Assembly (NCBI GenBank): GCA_041158165.1
Contig: JBEBBW010000016.1
Coordinates: 1-32,390 of the forward strand
Direction: 5' to 3'
DNA length: 32,390 bases
From: TMED14 sp041158165
Lineage (GTDB): Bacteria; Bacteroidota; Bacteroidia; Flavobacteriales; Schleiferiaceae
The position numbers and the translations under genes were made by a program. The notes beneath the pieces are model-generated. The model was not told where the DNA came from and did no database searches. It worked only from the letters and a program-made list of their open reading frames with translations. Of this stretch, positions 1 to 6,758 are shown piece by piece (within the stretch, counting starts at the first letter, position 1; each line of letters starts with the position of its first letter).

Positions 1-120
1 GTCGGTGGCACGGAAATTTACCGCGCATTTGGCCTGCTGCGGGATGATGCCTACGCCCAAGTAAACGGATTGGGTAATCCCTTTTACCTTAACGTGAGCC
101 TAAATCTGGTAAGCCCCTAA
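1..120 (+). CDS. C-terminal end of an unidentified protein (partial)
   Basis: The window opens inside a reading frame in phase with base 1. It runs 39 codons to TAA at 118-120. The visible tail has alternating hydrophobic and polar residues (FYLNVSLNLVSP at the end), compatible with a terminal beta-strand of a secreted or outer-membrane protein. It is too short to assign a family. A strong hairpin terminator follows at 149-176, which supports this being a real gene end. The upstream part lies outside the window. Confidence 0.6.
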   Translation, partial: VGGTEIYRAFGLLRDDAYAQVNGLGNPFYLNVSLNLVSP

Positions 121-148
121 GTTTTTAGAACAACATCGCGATAAATAC

Positions 149-176
149 AAAAGCCCCGCCATTTGGCGGGGCTTTT
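149..176. terminator. Bidirectional intrinsic terminator
   Basis: A perfect stem, AAGCCCCGCC (151-160) against GGCGGGGCTT (165-174), has a 4-base ATTT loop. It is flanked by A's on the left and T's on the right, so it can act in both directions. It sits between the convergent ends of the partial gene (ends 120) and the YceI gene (ends 198). Confidence 0.9.
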
Positions 177-197
177 TAGTTCGAAGTCCTAGGCCAA

Positions 198-809
198 TTA
201 AAGGGCCGGAGTAGCGACTACCGTGAAGGTGATCGTGATGTCGTCTGAAAGAACGTAGTCCTTTACAAAGTGCTTCCAGCTAACGCCGTGCTTCTGGCGG
301 TCAAATACCAAGGTTCCGGTGAACGTAGCGCCAGCCTCTGAAACCTGCAGGTTGCTGATTTCGAGCTGCTCGTCAACGGTAACGCCCTTTACGGTCAGTT
401 TGCCATTCACTTTGTTCAAGCCTTCTGCGCTAACTACTTCAAACGTTGCCGTTGGGAACGAGTCTACGCCAAAAAACTCATCGGTAGCAAGGTGGGCAAC
501 GAGGTCCGTAGCACGGCCACCGTCTTGGTCCTTGTACGACGCGCTGTCCGTAGGCCAAATGCTGGTCATGTCGATCGTAAAGGTTCCGCCAGTGATCACG
601 CTATCTGAAATTTCAACGTTTCCAGAAGCGAGTTTAACGGTTCCGTTGTGGCCGTATACGCCGATAACTTCGCCCTTCCATTCTACGGTAGAAGCGGCAG
701 CGTCTACGGTGTATGAAGTTGCAGCAGCAACTTCCGTTTCTTCGGCCTTATTCGAACACGAGGCGGCTACCAACGCAATCGCGGCAGCGGTAAATAGTGA
801 TTTGTTCAT
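198..809 (-). CDS. YceI family lipoprotein
   Basis: A 203-aa protein whose N-terminus is a lipoprotein signal peptide with Cys18 in a VAASC lipobox, so it is probably anchored in a membrane facing the periplasm. The rest matches the YceI lipocalin-like beta-barrel: YTVDAAASTVEW at the start of the domain, GHNGTV, the FTIDMTSI strand, DEFFGVDSFPTATF, and a closing VSWKHFVKDYV region. Characterised YceI proteins bind polyisoprenoids or amphipathic molecules; the ligand here is unknown. An in-frame ATG at 824 would add five residues; I chose 809 because it gives a standard lipoprotein signal. The gene has its own promoter at 841-870 with two direct repeats (see that entry). An isoprenoid-binding role could link it to the carotenoid operon in this window, but that is inference. 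Confidence 0.9.
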   Translation of the reverse strand: MNKSLFTAAAIALVAASCSNKAEETEVAAATSYTVDAAASTVEWKGEVIGVYGHNGTVKLASGNVEISDSVITGGTFTIDMTSIWPTDSASYKDQDGGRATDLVAHLATDEFFGVDSFPTATFEVVSAEGLNKVNGKLTVKGVTVDEQLEISNLQVSEAGATFTGTLVFDRQKHGVSWKHFVKDYVLSDDITITFTVVATPAL

Positions 810-840
810 GGTTTTTGGTTTCATTATTTGTTTGTGGGTG

Positions 841-870
841 CAAATATACATGGTTAAACACATAAAACAA
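841..870 (-). promoter_or_regulatory. yceI promoter (Bacteroidota -33/-7)
   Basis: On the minus strand, TTG (870-868) is followed by a 19-base spacer and TATATTTG (848-841). This is a full match to the Bacteroidota consensus TTG-N19-TAnnTTTG. The leader to the start codon is short (about 25 bases to 809). One copy of a 12-base direct repeat sits in the spacer and the other touches the -33 element. Confidence 0.8.
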
Positions 871-881
871 TGGTTAAACAC
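850..881. repeat. Direct repeat pair ATGGTTAAACAC in the yceI promoter (putative operator)
   Basis: ATGGTTAAACAC occurs exactly at 850-861 and 870-881, a 20-base period (about two helical turns). Read on the minus strand it is GTGTTTAACCAT. One copy lies immediately upstream of the -33 element and the other in the spacer one base from the -7 element. That is typical placement for a repressor or activator site. A close variant, ATGTTTAAACAT, sits at the same place in the pirin promoter at 32279. Confidence 0.6.
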
Positions 882-888
882 CTTTATG

Positions 889-922
889 CAGAAAAAATTG
901 CGCGCTACGCTTTCGGTGCGCG
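889..922 (-). terminator. Probable terminator of the mnmE-DUF3817 operon
   Basis: On the minus strand, GCGCG pairs with CGCGC (918-922 with 901-905) around a 12-base loop. A run of T's follows (complement of the A's at 892-897). The hairpin overlaps the last codons of the DUF3817 gene. The stem is short, so confidence is moderate. Confidence 0.45.
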
Positions 923-1192
923 GAACTCGCGGCGTTCTAACCAGATTGTTCCGTAGGGAATGATCGACGCCAATGCGTAACTAGCCACGCGCCGAAATGC
1001 CCAAGCTTCCCGAATCCAAACAGCAACCAAGAGCAAGCAATAGGCGACGAACAAGGCGCCGTGAGCCATACCCACAACTTGATTCGGCCACAGCACGCCC
1101 AGTCCGTACTTCAACGGCATCGTGGCGCCAAACGCCAAGTAGCTGATCCCTTCGGCTACCGCAATCCACCTAAAAATTCGCACTACATCCAT
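905..1192 (-). CDS. DUF3817 family small integral membrane protein
   Basis: A 95-aa protein with about three hydrophobic helices. It matches the DUF3817 pattern: an FRWIAVAEGISYL start, MPLKY, then VVGMAHGALFVAY in the second helix. The family's function is unknown. Its start is only 6 bases after the mnmE stop, so it is probably the second gene of an mnmE transcript. A charged C-terminal tail (RREFRAPKA) ends at a probable terminator hairpin. I am confident of the family, but no biochemical role can be given. Confidence 0.85.
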   Translation of the reverse strand: MDVVRIFRWIAVAEGISYLAFGATMPLKYGLGVLWPNQVVGMAHGALFVAYCLLLVAVWIREAWAFRRVASYALASIIPYGTIWLERREFRAPKA

Positions 1193-1198
1193 GCCACG

Positions 1199-2548
1199 TC
1201 ACTTTCCAATGCAAAAAGAACTAAAAATCGAACCAAGCAGGTCGTCTGCGGTGATTTCGCCCGTAATACTGCCCAATTGGCGCAGGGCTTCGCGCAGGTC
1301 GTAGGCCACGAGTTCCCCGCTCGTTCCCTGGGTGAGGCTGGCTCGGGCCCTGCTTAGCGATTCGATGGTTGCCAATAGGGCAGAAGCATGCCGAGCATTC
1401 GCAATAAGCACGTTGCCTTCGGGCTCGTGCTGCCGAATTCGATCGAGCAGGTGGGCTTCCAAGCGGCTCAGCGCCTCGTCGTCGGGGCCAAAAACGAGGT
1501 GCTCAGGGTAGGCGGAGCGGTCAAATGCTCCCCATAAATCACTTTTCGTCAAAAGCACGGTTACTTCAGCCTCAGGGTTCGCTTCCCTAACTTTTTCGAC
1601 CAGCTCGCGGGCCGAGTCGGCGGTCGTTTCGGTCGGGTCGACCAGCACCACGGCGAGGTGGGCCTCAGCGAGCTTGTTCCACGACCGCTCAATGCCCATC
1701 TGTTCGATTTGGTCTTCGGTCGCGCGGATTCCGGCGGTGTCAATGAGCCTAAAAACGAAGTCTCCGAGTCGAAACCGTTCTTCAACGCTGTCTCGGGTAG
1801 TGCCCGGCACAGAGCTCACCAAGGCCCTGTCGTCGCGCAGCAAGCGGTTGAGTAGCGTGCTCTTGCCAGCGTTCGGTGCGCCGAGCAGCACGAGCGGAAT
1901 GCCGTCCCGAATGGCTTGTCCGTGGCGAAATGTCGCGTGCATCGTGGTGCATTCCGCGACAAGCTGGTCAAGCAGGCTCAGTAGCTGGTCGCGGTGCGCA
2001 AACTCCACATCTTCTTCGACGAAATCGAGTTCAAGTTCGATGAGTGCCGCGAAATCGGTCATCTGGCGGCGGAGTTCCGATAGTTTGCGCGAAACCGTGC
2101 CCTTTAGTTGCTTGAGTGCCAGTTCGTGGCCGGCGCGCGATTCGGCGGCGATTAAGTCGCCGACCGCCTCGGCTTGCGCGAGGTCGAGCTTGCCGTGGGC
2201 AAACGCCCGCTGGGTGAATTCCCCGGGGGCGGCAAGCTCGGCGCCGGCTGCTAGCAACGCGGTCAACGCCTCCTCGGCGATGTACGCCGCACCGTGAAGC
2301 CCAAACTCAACCACATCCTCGCCAGTAAACGAAGCGGGCCCCTTAAACCAGGTGGCTAAGCCCTCGTCGAGATCCCGTCCGTCCGCGGAATGAAAAATGC
2401 CCAGCATGGCCTTGCGAGGCACCCATGCGCCCCGCGCAGAAAAAACACGCTGGGCCACAACCAAGGCCTGAGGCCCAGAAAGGCGTACTACGTGCAGGGC
2501 GCCACGTCCTTTGGCGGTCGCTAAAGCGGCAATGGTCGACAAAATCAC
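1199..2548 (-). CDS. mnmE: tRNA uridine-5-carboxymethylaminomethyl modification GTPase MnmE
   Basis: MnmE works with MnmG to modify the wobble uridine of certain tRNAs in the cytoplasm. The 449-aa product has the N-terminal folate-binding-type domain (TIAALATAKGRGALHVVRLSG), a helical region, an inserted G domain and the C-terminal CIGK with the conserved cysteine. G motifs: P-loop GAPNAGKST at about 223-231, GTTRD, DTAGI at about 270-274, and TKSD in place of NKxD. I chose GTG 2548 as start because the encoded MILSTIAAL matches the family N-terminus. A -7 element TACCTTTG lies just 4 bases upstream, predicting a leaderless mRNA. Longer in-frame extensions would run through this promoter. Length is normal for the family. 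Confidence 0.95.
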   Translation of the reverse strand: MILSTIAALATAKGRGALHVVRLSGPQALVVAQRVFSARGAWVPRKAMLGIFHSADGRDLDEGLATWFKGPASFTGEDVVEFGLHGAAYIAEEALTALLAAGAELAAPGEFTQRAFAHGKLDLAQAEAVGDLIAAESRAGHELALKQLKGTVSRKLSELRRQMTDFAALIELELDFVEEDVEFAHRDQLLSLLDQLVAECTTMHATFRHGQAIRDGIPLVLLGAPNAGKSTLLNRLLRDDRALVSSVPGTTRDSVEERFRLGDFVFRLIDTAGIRATEDQIEQMGIERSWNKLAEAHLAVVLVDPTETTADSARELVEKVREANPEAEVTVLLTKSDLWGAFDRSAYPEHLVFGPDDEALSRLEAHLLDRIRQHEPEGNVLIANARHASALLATIESLSRARASLTQGTSGELVAYDLREALRQLGSITGEITADDLLGSIFSSFCIGK

Positions 2549-2552
2549 CCCA

Positions 2553-2560
2553 CAAAGGTA
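2553..2560 (-). promoter_or_regulatory. -7 element of mnmE promoter
   Basis: TACCTTTG on the minus strand is a perfect TAnnTTTG. It ends 4 bases before the GTG start at 2548, so the start codon should coincide with the transcription start. No clear TTG is seen at -33. Confidence 0.65.
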
Positions 2561-2594
2561 CTGGTTCGGCATGGGCTTTGCGGTGGCACGTCTC

Positions 2595-3530
2595 ATGAAC
2601 CTCCGCCTGATTTCTGGACTCCTCGCTGCCATCCTGGTCAGCACCTCGTGCCGTGTGGATCAGGCTATTGAAGCCGAAGACAGCTGGTTCTACAGCCGGC
2701 GACCGACACGCTCGGTGTTCACATCGGTGGGCAACGACACCCTGCATTGGACCCAAACGGGTACGGGAACAGATACGGTGCTCCTGGTCCACGGATTCGG
2801 ACCGTACCCCACCGTGCAGTGGCAGCCTGTGGTGTGGAAGTACAGCGACACCAAAACACTGATCGTCGTGGACCTCTTGGGTTTTGGCAAGAGCTGTTCT
2901 CCCGATACGGCGGTTACGGTAGCGCAGCAGGTCGCGGCCTTGCGTTCCGCGCTCGACCAACGCGGAATTTCACGCATACACCTCGTTGGCCACTCCTACG
3001 GCGGTATGGTAAGCACCCTCTTTGCGAGCCAATTCCCCGATCGGGTTCGCTCGCTCGTGCTGATCGATCCGCTGCATCGCCACTTTGAACTGCGGCACCT
3101 TGATAGCTTGCAGCGGCTTTGGGGTCGTCCGATTGAAGAGGTCCTGCTTCCGCGGGATGTGGAATCCTACGACGCCATGATGGCCGTCAGCGTCAAGGAT
3201 CCGTTTTTTTTGCCGGCGTTCATGAAGCAGCAGGTGCTCGAGACCATTTATCAGGTCAACGTGGCGCAGCGTGAGGCCATGCTCCGGGCGGTCCGACGCG
3301 ACGAGTTGATGCTGAAGGCAAACGCCACTGGCTCCAATGTGCCGACGTTGCTGGTCTGGGGTGAGGGCGACGCGCTGTTTCCTCCTCGGGGAGCGGTCCA
3401 GTTGGCGCAAGATTTTCCTAAAAGCCGCACGGTGCTCATTCCCAATGCGGGGCATATTCCCCACATGGAACGGCCTTTTGTTGTGCTGGATTCGCTGGAA
3501 GCCTTCTTTAGCGACCAATCGCCCAAATAG
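2595..3530 (+). CDS. Alpha/beta-hydrolase fold lipoprotein
   Basis: A 311-aa serine hydrolase. The oxyanion region is LLVHGFGPYP (about 63-72), the nucleophile elbow is GHSYGG with Ser134, the acid is the Asp in WGEGDALFPP, and the catalytic His is in NAGHIPHMERP near the C-terminus. All triad positions are present. The N-terminus (MNLRLISGLLAAILVSTSC) is a signal peptide with a lipobox-like Cys19; serine at -3 is atypical. The substrate is unknown; the family includes esterases, lipases and C-C hydrolases. I start at ATG 2595 to give the signal peptide; an ATG at 2571 is possible. The gene diverges from mnmE and its 3' end overlaps the convergent methylase gene by 23 bases. Confidence 0.85.
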   Translation: MNLRLISGLLAAILVSTSCRVDQAIEAEDSWFYSRRPTRSVFTSVGNDTLHWTQTGTGTDTVLLVHGFGPYPTVQWQPVVWKYSDTKTLIVVDLLGFGKSCSPDTAVTVAQQVAALRSALDQRGISRIHLVGHSYGGMVSTLFASQFPDRVRSLVLIDPLHRHFELRHLDSLQRLWGRPIEEVLLPRDVESYDAMMAVSVKDPFFLPAFMKQQVLETIYQVNVAQREAMLRAVRRDELMLKANATGSNVPTLLVWGEGDALFPPRGAVQLAQDFPKSRTVLIPNAGHIPHMERPFVVLDSLEAFFSDQSPK

Positions 3531-4215
3531 CAGGCTCTTTTTCGTTGAGTTCCTTAGGCAGCGGCATGCTTCGCCAGGTGCGTACACTGTGCCGGCGAAC
3601 CCACTCGCGGGGCCCGGTAAGCCCAAGTCCAATGTAAAGTTGGGTATCGGGGTGCAGAATCTGGCACAGTTCCGGGAACAACTTGGCGTTGCGGTAGGGT
3701 GTTTCGATGAACCACTGGCTTTCGCCCTGTGCGGCGTCCCGCTCCATTCGTAGCACCTGACTCTTACGGACGTTAGCCTCGTGGGGTAGGTAGCCGTGAA
3801 AGCGAAATTGCTGCCCGCTCAGACCGCTGGACATGAGGCCCAGCAAAAACGACGACGGTCCAGGCCACGCCACGACGGGAATTCCTTCGGCGTGGGCTTG
3901 GGCCACGACTTCTGCGCCGGGATCGGCCATTCCGGGAGCGCCTGTGTCCGAAATCAAGCCCATGTCGCGTCCTTCGCGGCATGCCTCGAGAAGCGATTTG
4001 GCGTCGTTTCCGCCGTGCTTCGACCACGAAGCCATGTTGAGCGCATTAAGGTCGAGGCTTGGTTGAATGCTTCGGAGCTGCGCCCTCGCGACCTTGGGCG
4101 TTTCCACAATCCAGTCTGAAATTCCACCGACGACGTCACGCAATTCTGCGCCACTCCAACGGCTTGAATCCGCAAGGGCAACGGGAACGACGTGAAGGGT
4201 GCCTAGCTGCGCCAT
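3508..4215 (-). CDS. RsmI-like SAM-dependent methyltransferase (tetrapyrrole methylase fold)
   Basis: A 235-aa protein resembling the RsmI family, which 2'-O-methylates 16S rRNA C1402 in characterised members. The central ISDTGAPGMADPGAEVV segment and VVAWPGPSSFLLGLMSSGL are the SAM-binding hallmarks; HGYLP and ETPYRN follow. The N-terminus (MAQLGTLHVVPVALAD) is a divergent version of the usual start. Bacteroidota often carry a short RsmI-like paralog of uncertain target next to dnaA, so I do not assign rsmI itself. The ATG at 4215 overlaps the end of the tyrosine phosphatase gene by 13 bases, which implies co-translation in the dnaA operon. Confidence 0.85.
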   Translation of the reverse strand: MAQLGTLHVVPVALADSSRWSGAELRDVVGGISDWIVETPKVARAQLRSIQPSLDLNALNMASWSKHGGNDAKSLLEACREGRDMGLISDTGAPGMADPGAEVVAQAHAEGIPVVAWPGPSSFLLGLMSSGLSGQQFRFHGYLPHEANVRKSQVLRMERDAAQGESQWFIETPYRNAKLFPELCQILHPDTQLYIGLGLTGPREWVRRHSVRTWRSMPLPKELNEKEPAIWAIGR

Positions 4216-4676
4216 ACCTGGATCCATTGGGCGCATGCGGTGCGCAGCAGTTCGACGACCTGCAGAAAACCGTTTTCTCCGCCGTAGTACGGATCGGGCA
4301 CTTCACGTCCCTCTCCGGGGTACGCCGATTCCAAAACCAGCGCAACCTTGGACTTGGCGTGCTCTGGTGCGCGCAGCAGCACGTCAGCCAGGTTCGATCG
4401 ATCCATTACGAGAATATGGTCAAACGACTCAAAATCAGAGGGCTGAAGAGGTCGAGATCGTTGGCCTGAAATATCAATACCCTGCCGGCGAACGGATGCT
4501 TGCGATCTTGGATCGGGAGCTTCGCCTTGGTGGGTTGCGATGGTTCCGGCGCTATCTACGGTCCAACCGTGGTCAGGTCCGAAATGGGCTCGGAGTTCGT
4601 CTTCCAAAACGCCTTGAGCGACCGGAGATCGGCAAATATTGCCAAGGCACACCATGAGTACCCGGCGCGGTTCCAT
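4203..4676 (-). CDS. Low-molecular-weight protein tyrosine phosphatase
   Basis: A 157-aa cytoplasmic phosphatase with the CX5RS active-site loop at the N-terminus (CLGNICRS, Cys10 and Arg16). The general-acid Asp is in DPYYGG near residue 128. Size is typical of the family. It could act on phosphotyrosine proteins or on small molecules; the substrate cannot be read from sequence. Its ATG shares one base with the dnaA stop codon (TAATG), and its own end overlaps the next gene, so dnaA, this gene and the methylase form one operon. This order is recurrent in flavobacterial genomes. Confidence 0.93.
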   Translation of the reverse strand: MEPRRVLMVCLGNICRSPVAQGVLEDELRAHFGPDHGWTVDSAGTIATHQGEAPDPRSQASVRRQGIDISGQRSRPLQPSDFESFDHILVMDRSNLADVLLRAPEHAKSKVALVLESAYPGEGREVPDPYYGGENGFLQVVELLRTACAQWIQVWRS

Positions 4677-6106
4677 TAGGCCAGCGTAAGCTTCTTTCGA
4701 ATGTCGTCGACGTAGGTACGGAAGCGCTTGTCGGTTTCGGTCAAATTTGAAACGGTGCGGCAGGCGTGCAGTACGGTCGCGTGGTCCTTGTTGCCAATCT
4801 GCGTCCCGATCGAGGCCAGCGAGTTTTTCGTCAGTTGCTTTGCGAAGTACATCGTGAGCTGGCGCGCCTGTACAATTTCACGCTTGCGGGTCTTGCTGCG
4901 CAGCAGTTCGATGGGCATGTCGAAGTAATCGCACACCACTTTTTGGATGAAGTCGATCGAAATCTCTCGGGTGGTGTTTTTGACGAACTTGTCAATCATT
5001 GACTTCGCGAGCTCCACCGTGATCCGCTTGCGGTTCAGCGACGACTGAGCAAGCAGTGAAATCAAGGCTCCCTCGAGTTCCCTAACGTTGTTCGTAATGG
5101 AGTAGGCGAGGTATTCAATTACGTCGTCGGGCATTTCAATGCCGTCGGCGTAAAGTTTTTGGCGCAAGATGGCCATGCGCGTCTCGAGATCAGGGCGCTG
5201 CAAATCCGCAGATAGTCCCCACTTGAAGCGCGAGAGCAAGCGCTGTTCCATGCCTTGTAGGTCAACCGGGGCACGGTCTGACGTCAAAATAATTTGCTTG
5301 CCTTGCTGGTGCAGGTGGTTAAAGATCTCAAAGAACACATCCTGCGTCTTCTCTTTGCCACTGAACGAATGCACGTCGTCCATGATCAGCACGTCGATCA
5401 GCTGGTAAAAATGGACGAAGTCGTTCTTGGTGTTGTTTCGAATCGCGTCAATGAACTGCTGGGTGAAGCGTTCTGCCGAAACGTAGAGTACGGTTTTTTC
5501 GGGGAAGCGGTCCTTGATTTCAATCCCGATGGCGTGGGCCAGGTGGGTTTTGCCTAGACCGTTGCCGCCGTAGAGGAGCAAGGGATTGAACGAGGTTCCG
5601 CCCGGCTTTTGCGCCACTGCATAGCCTGCTGAACGAGCTAAACGGTTGCAGTCGCCCTCAATAAAGTTCTCAAAACTGTAGTTCGGATTGAGCTGCGACT
5701 CGATGTGAACCTTTTTAAGGCCCGGAATCACAAACGGGTTGCGAATGCCGTCGTCGCCGATGCGAGCGGGTAGCGCAACCTGAGGGTTCTCAATGGGGCC
5801 ACGGTTCGCCGACGGAATATCCATGTTCGACGTTCCGAGGTGTGCGGACTCCTGGTCCATCACAATGGAGTAAACCAAACGTGCATCACTGCCCATCTCC
5901 TTGGTGATGGCGGATTTCAGGAGCTTCACGTAGTTGGCTTCGAGCCACTCGTACACGAATTTTGACGGAACCTGCAGTGTTATAACCTTGCCTTGGAGCT
6001 TGACTGGCCGAATAGGAAGAAACCACGTCTTGTACGCTTGAGGACTAATGTTGTCCTGCACGTAGGTCAGACAGTTTCTCCAGACGGTTTCAGCAGTGCG
6101 CTCCAT
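4676..6106 (-). CDS. dnaA: Chromosomal replication initiator protein DnaA
   Basis: A 476-aa AAA+ initiator that binds DnaA boxes and melts the origin. Domain I is at the N-terminus (VWRNCLTYVQDNISPQAYKTWF). A variable linker contains the segment rich in Asn, Pro and Gly. The AAA+ core has Walker A GGNGLGKTH, Walker B VLIMDDVHSF and the sensor/arginine-finger region QRLLSRFKWG. Domain IV ends with the DNA-binding signature DHATVLHACRTV. The length is normal. It heads an operon with the phosphatase and RsmI-like genes. The AT-rich region upstream holds DnaA-box-like sites, so autoregulation and origin function are plausible. Confidence 0.98.
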   Translation of the reverse strand: MERTAETVWRNCLTYVQDNISPQAYKTWFLPIRPVKLQGKVITLQVPSKFVYEWLEANYVKLLKSAITKEMGSDARLVYSIVMDQESAHLGTSNMDIPSANRGPIENPQVALPARIGDDGIRNPFVIPGLKKVHIESQLNPNYSFENFIEGDCNRLARSAGYAVAQKPGGTSFNPLLLYGGNGLGKTHLAHAIGIEIKDRFPEKTVLYVSAERFTQQFIDAIRNNTKNDFVHFYQLIDVLIMDDVHSFSGKEKTQDVFFEIFNHLHQQGKQIILTSDRAPVDLQGMEQRLLSRFKWGLSADLQRPDLETRMAILRQKLYADGIEMPDDVIEYLAYSITNNVRELEGALISLLAQSSLNRKRITVELAKSMIDKFVKNTTREISIDFIQKVVCDYFDMPIELLRSKTRKREIVQARQLTMYFAKQLTKNSLASIGTQIGNKDHATVLHACRTVSNLTETDKRFRTYVDDIRKKLTLA

Positions 6107-6344
6107 CGTTGCGTTTAGGTTAGTAATTTGAGGTGCCGTAAGGGGAGTGGGTGAGGGTCGGTAAACGACCAGGGAGCACTTCCTTTTCCGGACAGCGAAA
6201 TTGTCAATTAATTATGTTGAAAAAAGTTTGACTACCTATTGATTTACAAAAATTTTTGTCGTTAGGCGTTTTCAACAAACCTCGGTTAATTGCTTGTAAA
6301 AAAATCGTAACACACACAATATCAAACTATAAGTACATAAAATA
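6107..6344. other. Candidate chromosomal origin region (oriC) upstream of dnaA
   Basis: This 238-base gap between divergent dnaA and a thioesterase gene is strongly AT-rich from about 6200, unlike the rest of the window. It contains TGTTGAAAA (6215-6223) and its exact inverse TTTTCAACA (6269-6277), resembling DnaA boxes. A third near-match (TTTCAACA) follows at about 6353 just inside the thioesterase gene. There is a perfect 14-base palindrome ACAAAAATTTTTGT (6246-6259). A small hairpin GGTCG-GTAAA-CGACC (6156-6170) lies in the dnaA leader. The features fit an origin, but no functional proof is visible and these boxes could serve only dnaA autoregulation. Confidence 0.5.
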
Positions 6345-6758
6345 ATGTTTGTTTCAACATGTAAATTAAGAGTTCGGTACGCTGAAACCGACAAAATGGG
6401 TTACGCCTACTACGGGGTGTACGCGACCTACCTCGAAGTGGCTCGTGTTGAAGCCATAAGGAGCATCGGCCTCTCGTATTCTGCGATGGAAGAGGGCGGA
6501 ATAATGCTCCCGGTGCGCGACGTGCAGCTTCGCTACCGACGTCCGCTCAAGTACGACGAAGAATTCACGATCACCACCGTCATTGCATCGCTGCCTGAAG
6601 GAAGTAGGCTCCACTTTCGCTACCAAATTCACAATGGGGCAAACGAACTCTGCACCGAGGCCGAGACGACCCTGGTTTTTGCGTCGACCGAAACCGGACG
6701 CCCGGTGCTTCCTTCAGCGGAATTTTTAGACGCGCTTGGGCGCCACCTCACGGAATAA
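6345..6758 (+). CDS. Acyl-CoA thioesterase, YbgC/4HBT hotdog family
   Basis: A 137-aa hotdog-fold thioesterase. The N-terminal motif VRYAETDKMGYAYYGVYATYLEVAR carries the catalytic Asp (residue 16) and matches the YbgC/4-hydroxybenzoyl-CoA thioesterase pattern. The family hydrolyses acyl-CoA thioesters in the cytoplasm; which acyl chain is not clear. The gene lies divergent to dnaA across the candidate origin, a neighbour relationship seen in other flavobacteria. Its end overlaps the convergent metallopeptidase gene by 11 bases. No clear -7 element is visible upstream. Confidence 0.9.
   Translation: MFVSTCKLRVRYAETDKMGYAYYGVYATYLEVARVEAIRSIGLSYSAMEEGGIMLPVRDVQLRYRRPLKYDEEFTITTVIASLPEGSRLHFRYQIHNGANELCTEAETTLVFASTETGRPVLPSAEFLDALGRHLTE

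Noticed and set aside
319..963. Plus-strand open frame of 214 codons opposite the YceI gene
   Set aside because: It lies antisense to a clear YceI lipoprotein with promoter and terminator, has low-complexity composition, and resembles no family.
6345..6365. Clear promoter for the thioesterase gene
   Set aside because: The sequence before ATG 6345 is AT-rich but contains no good TAnnTTTG at a usable distance.
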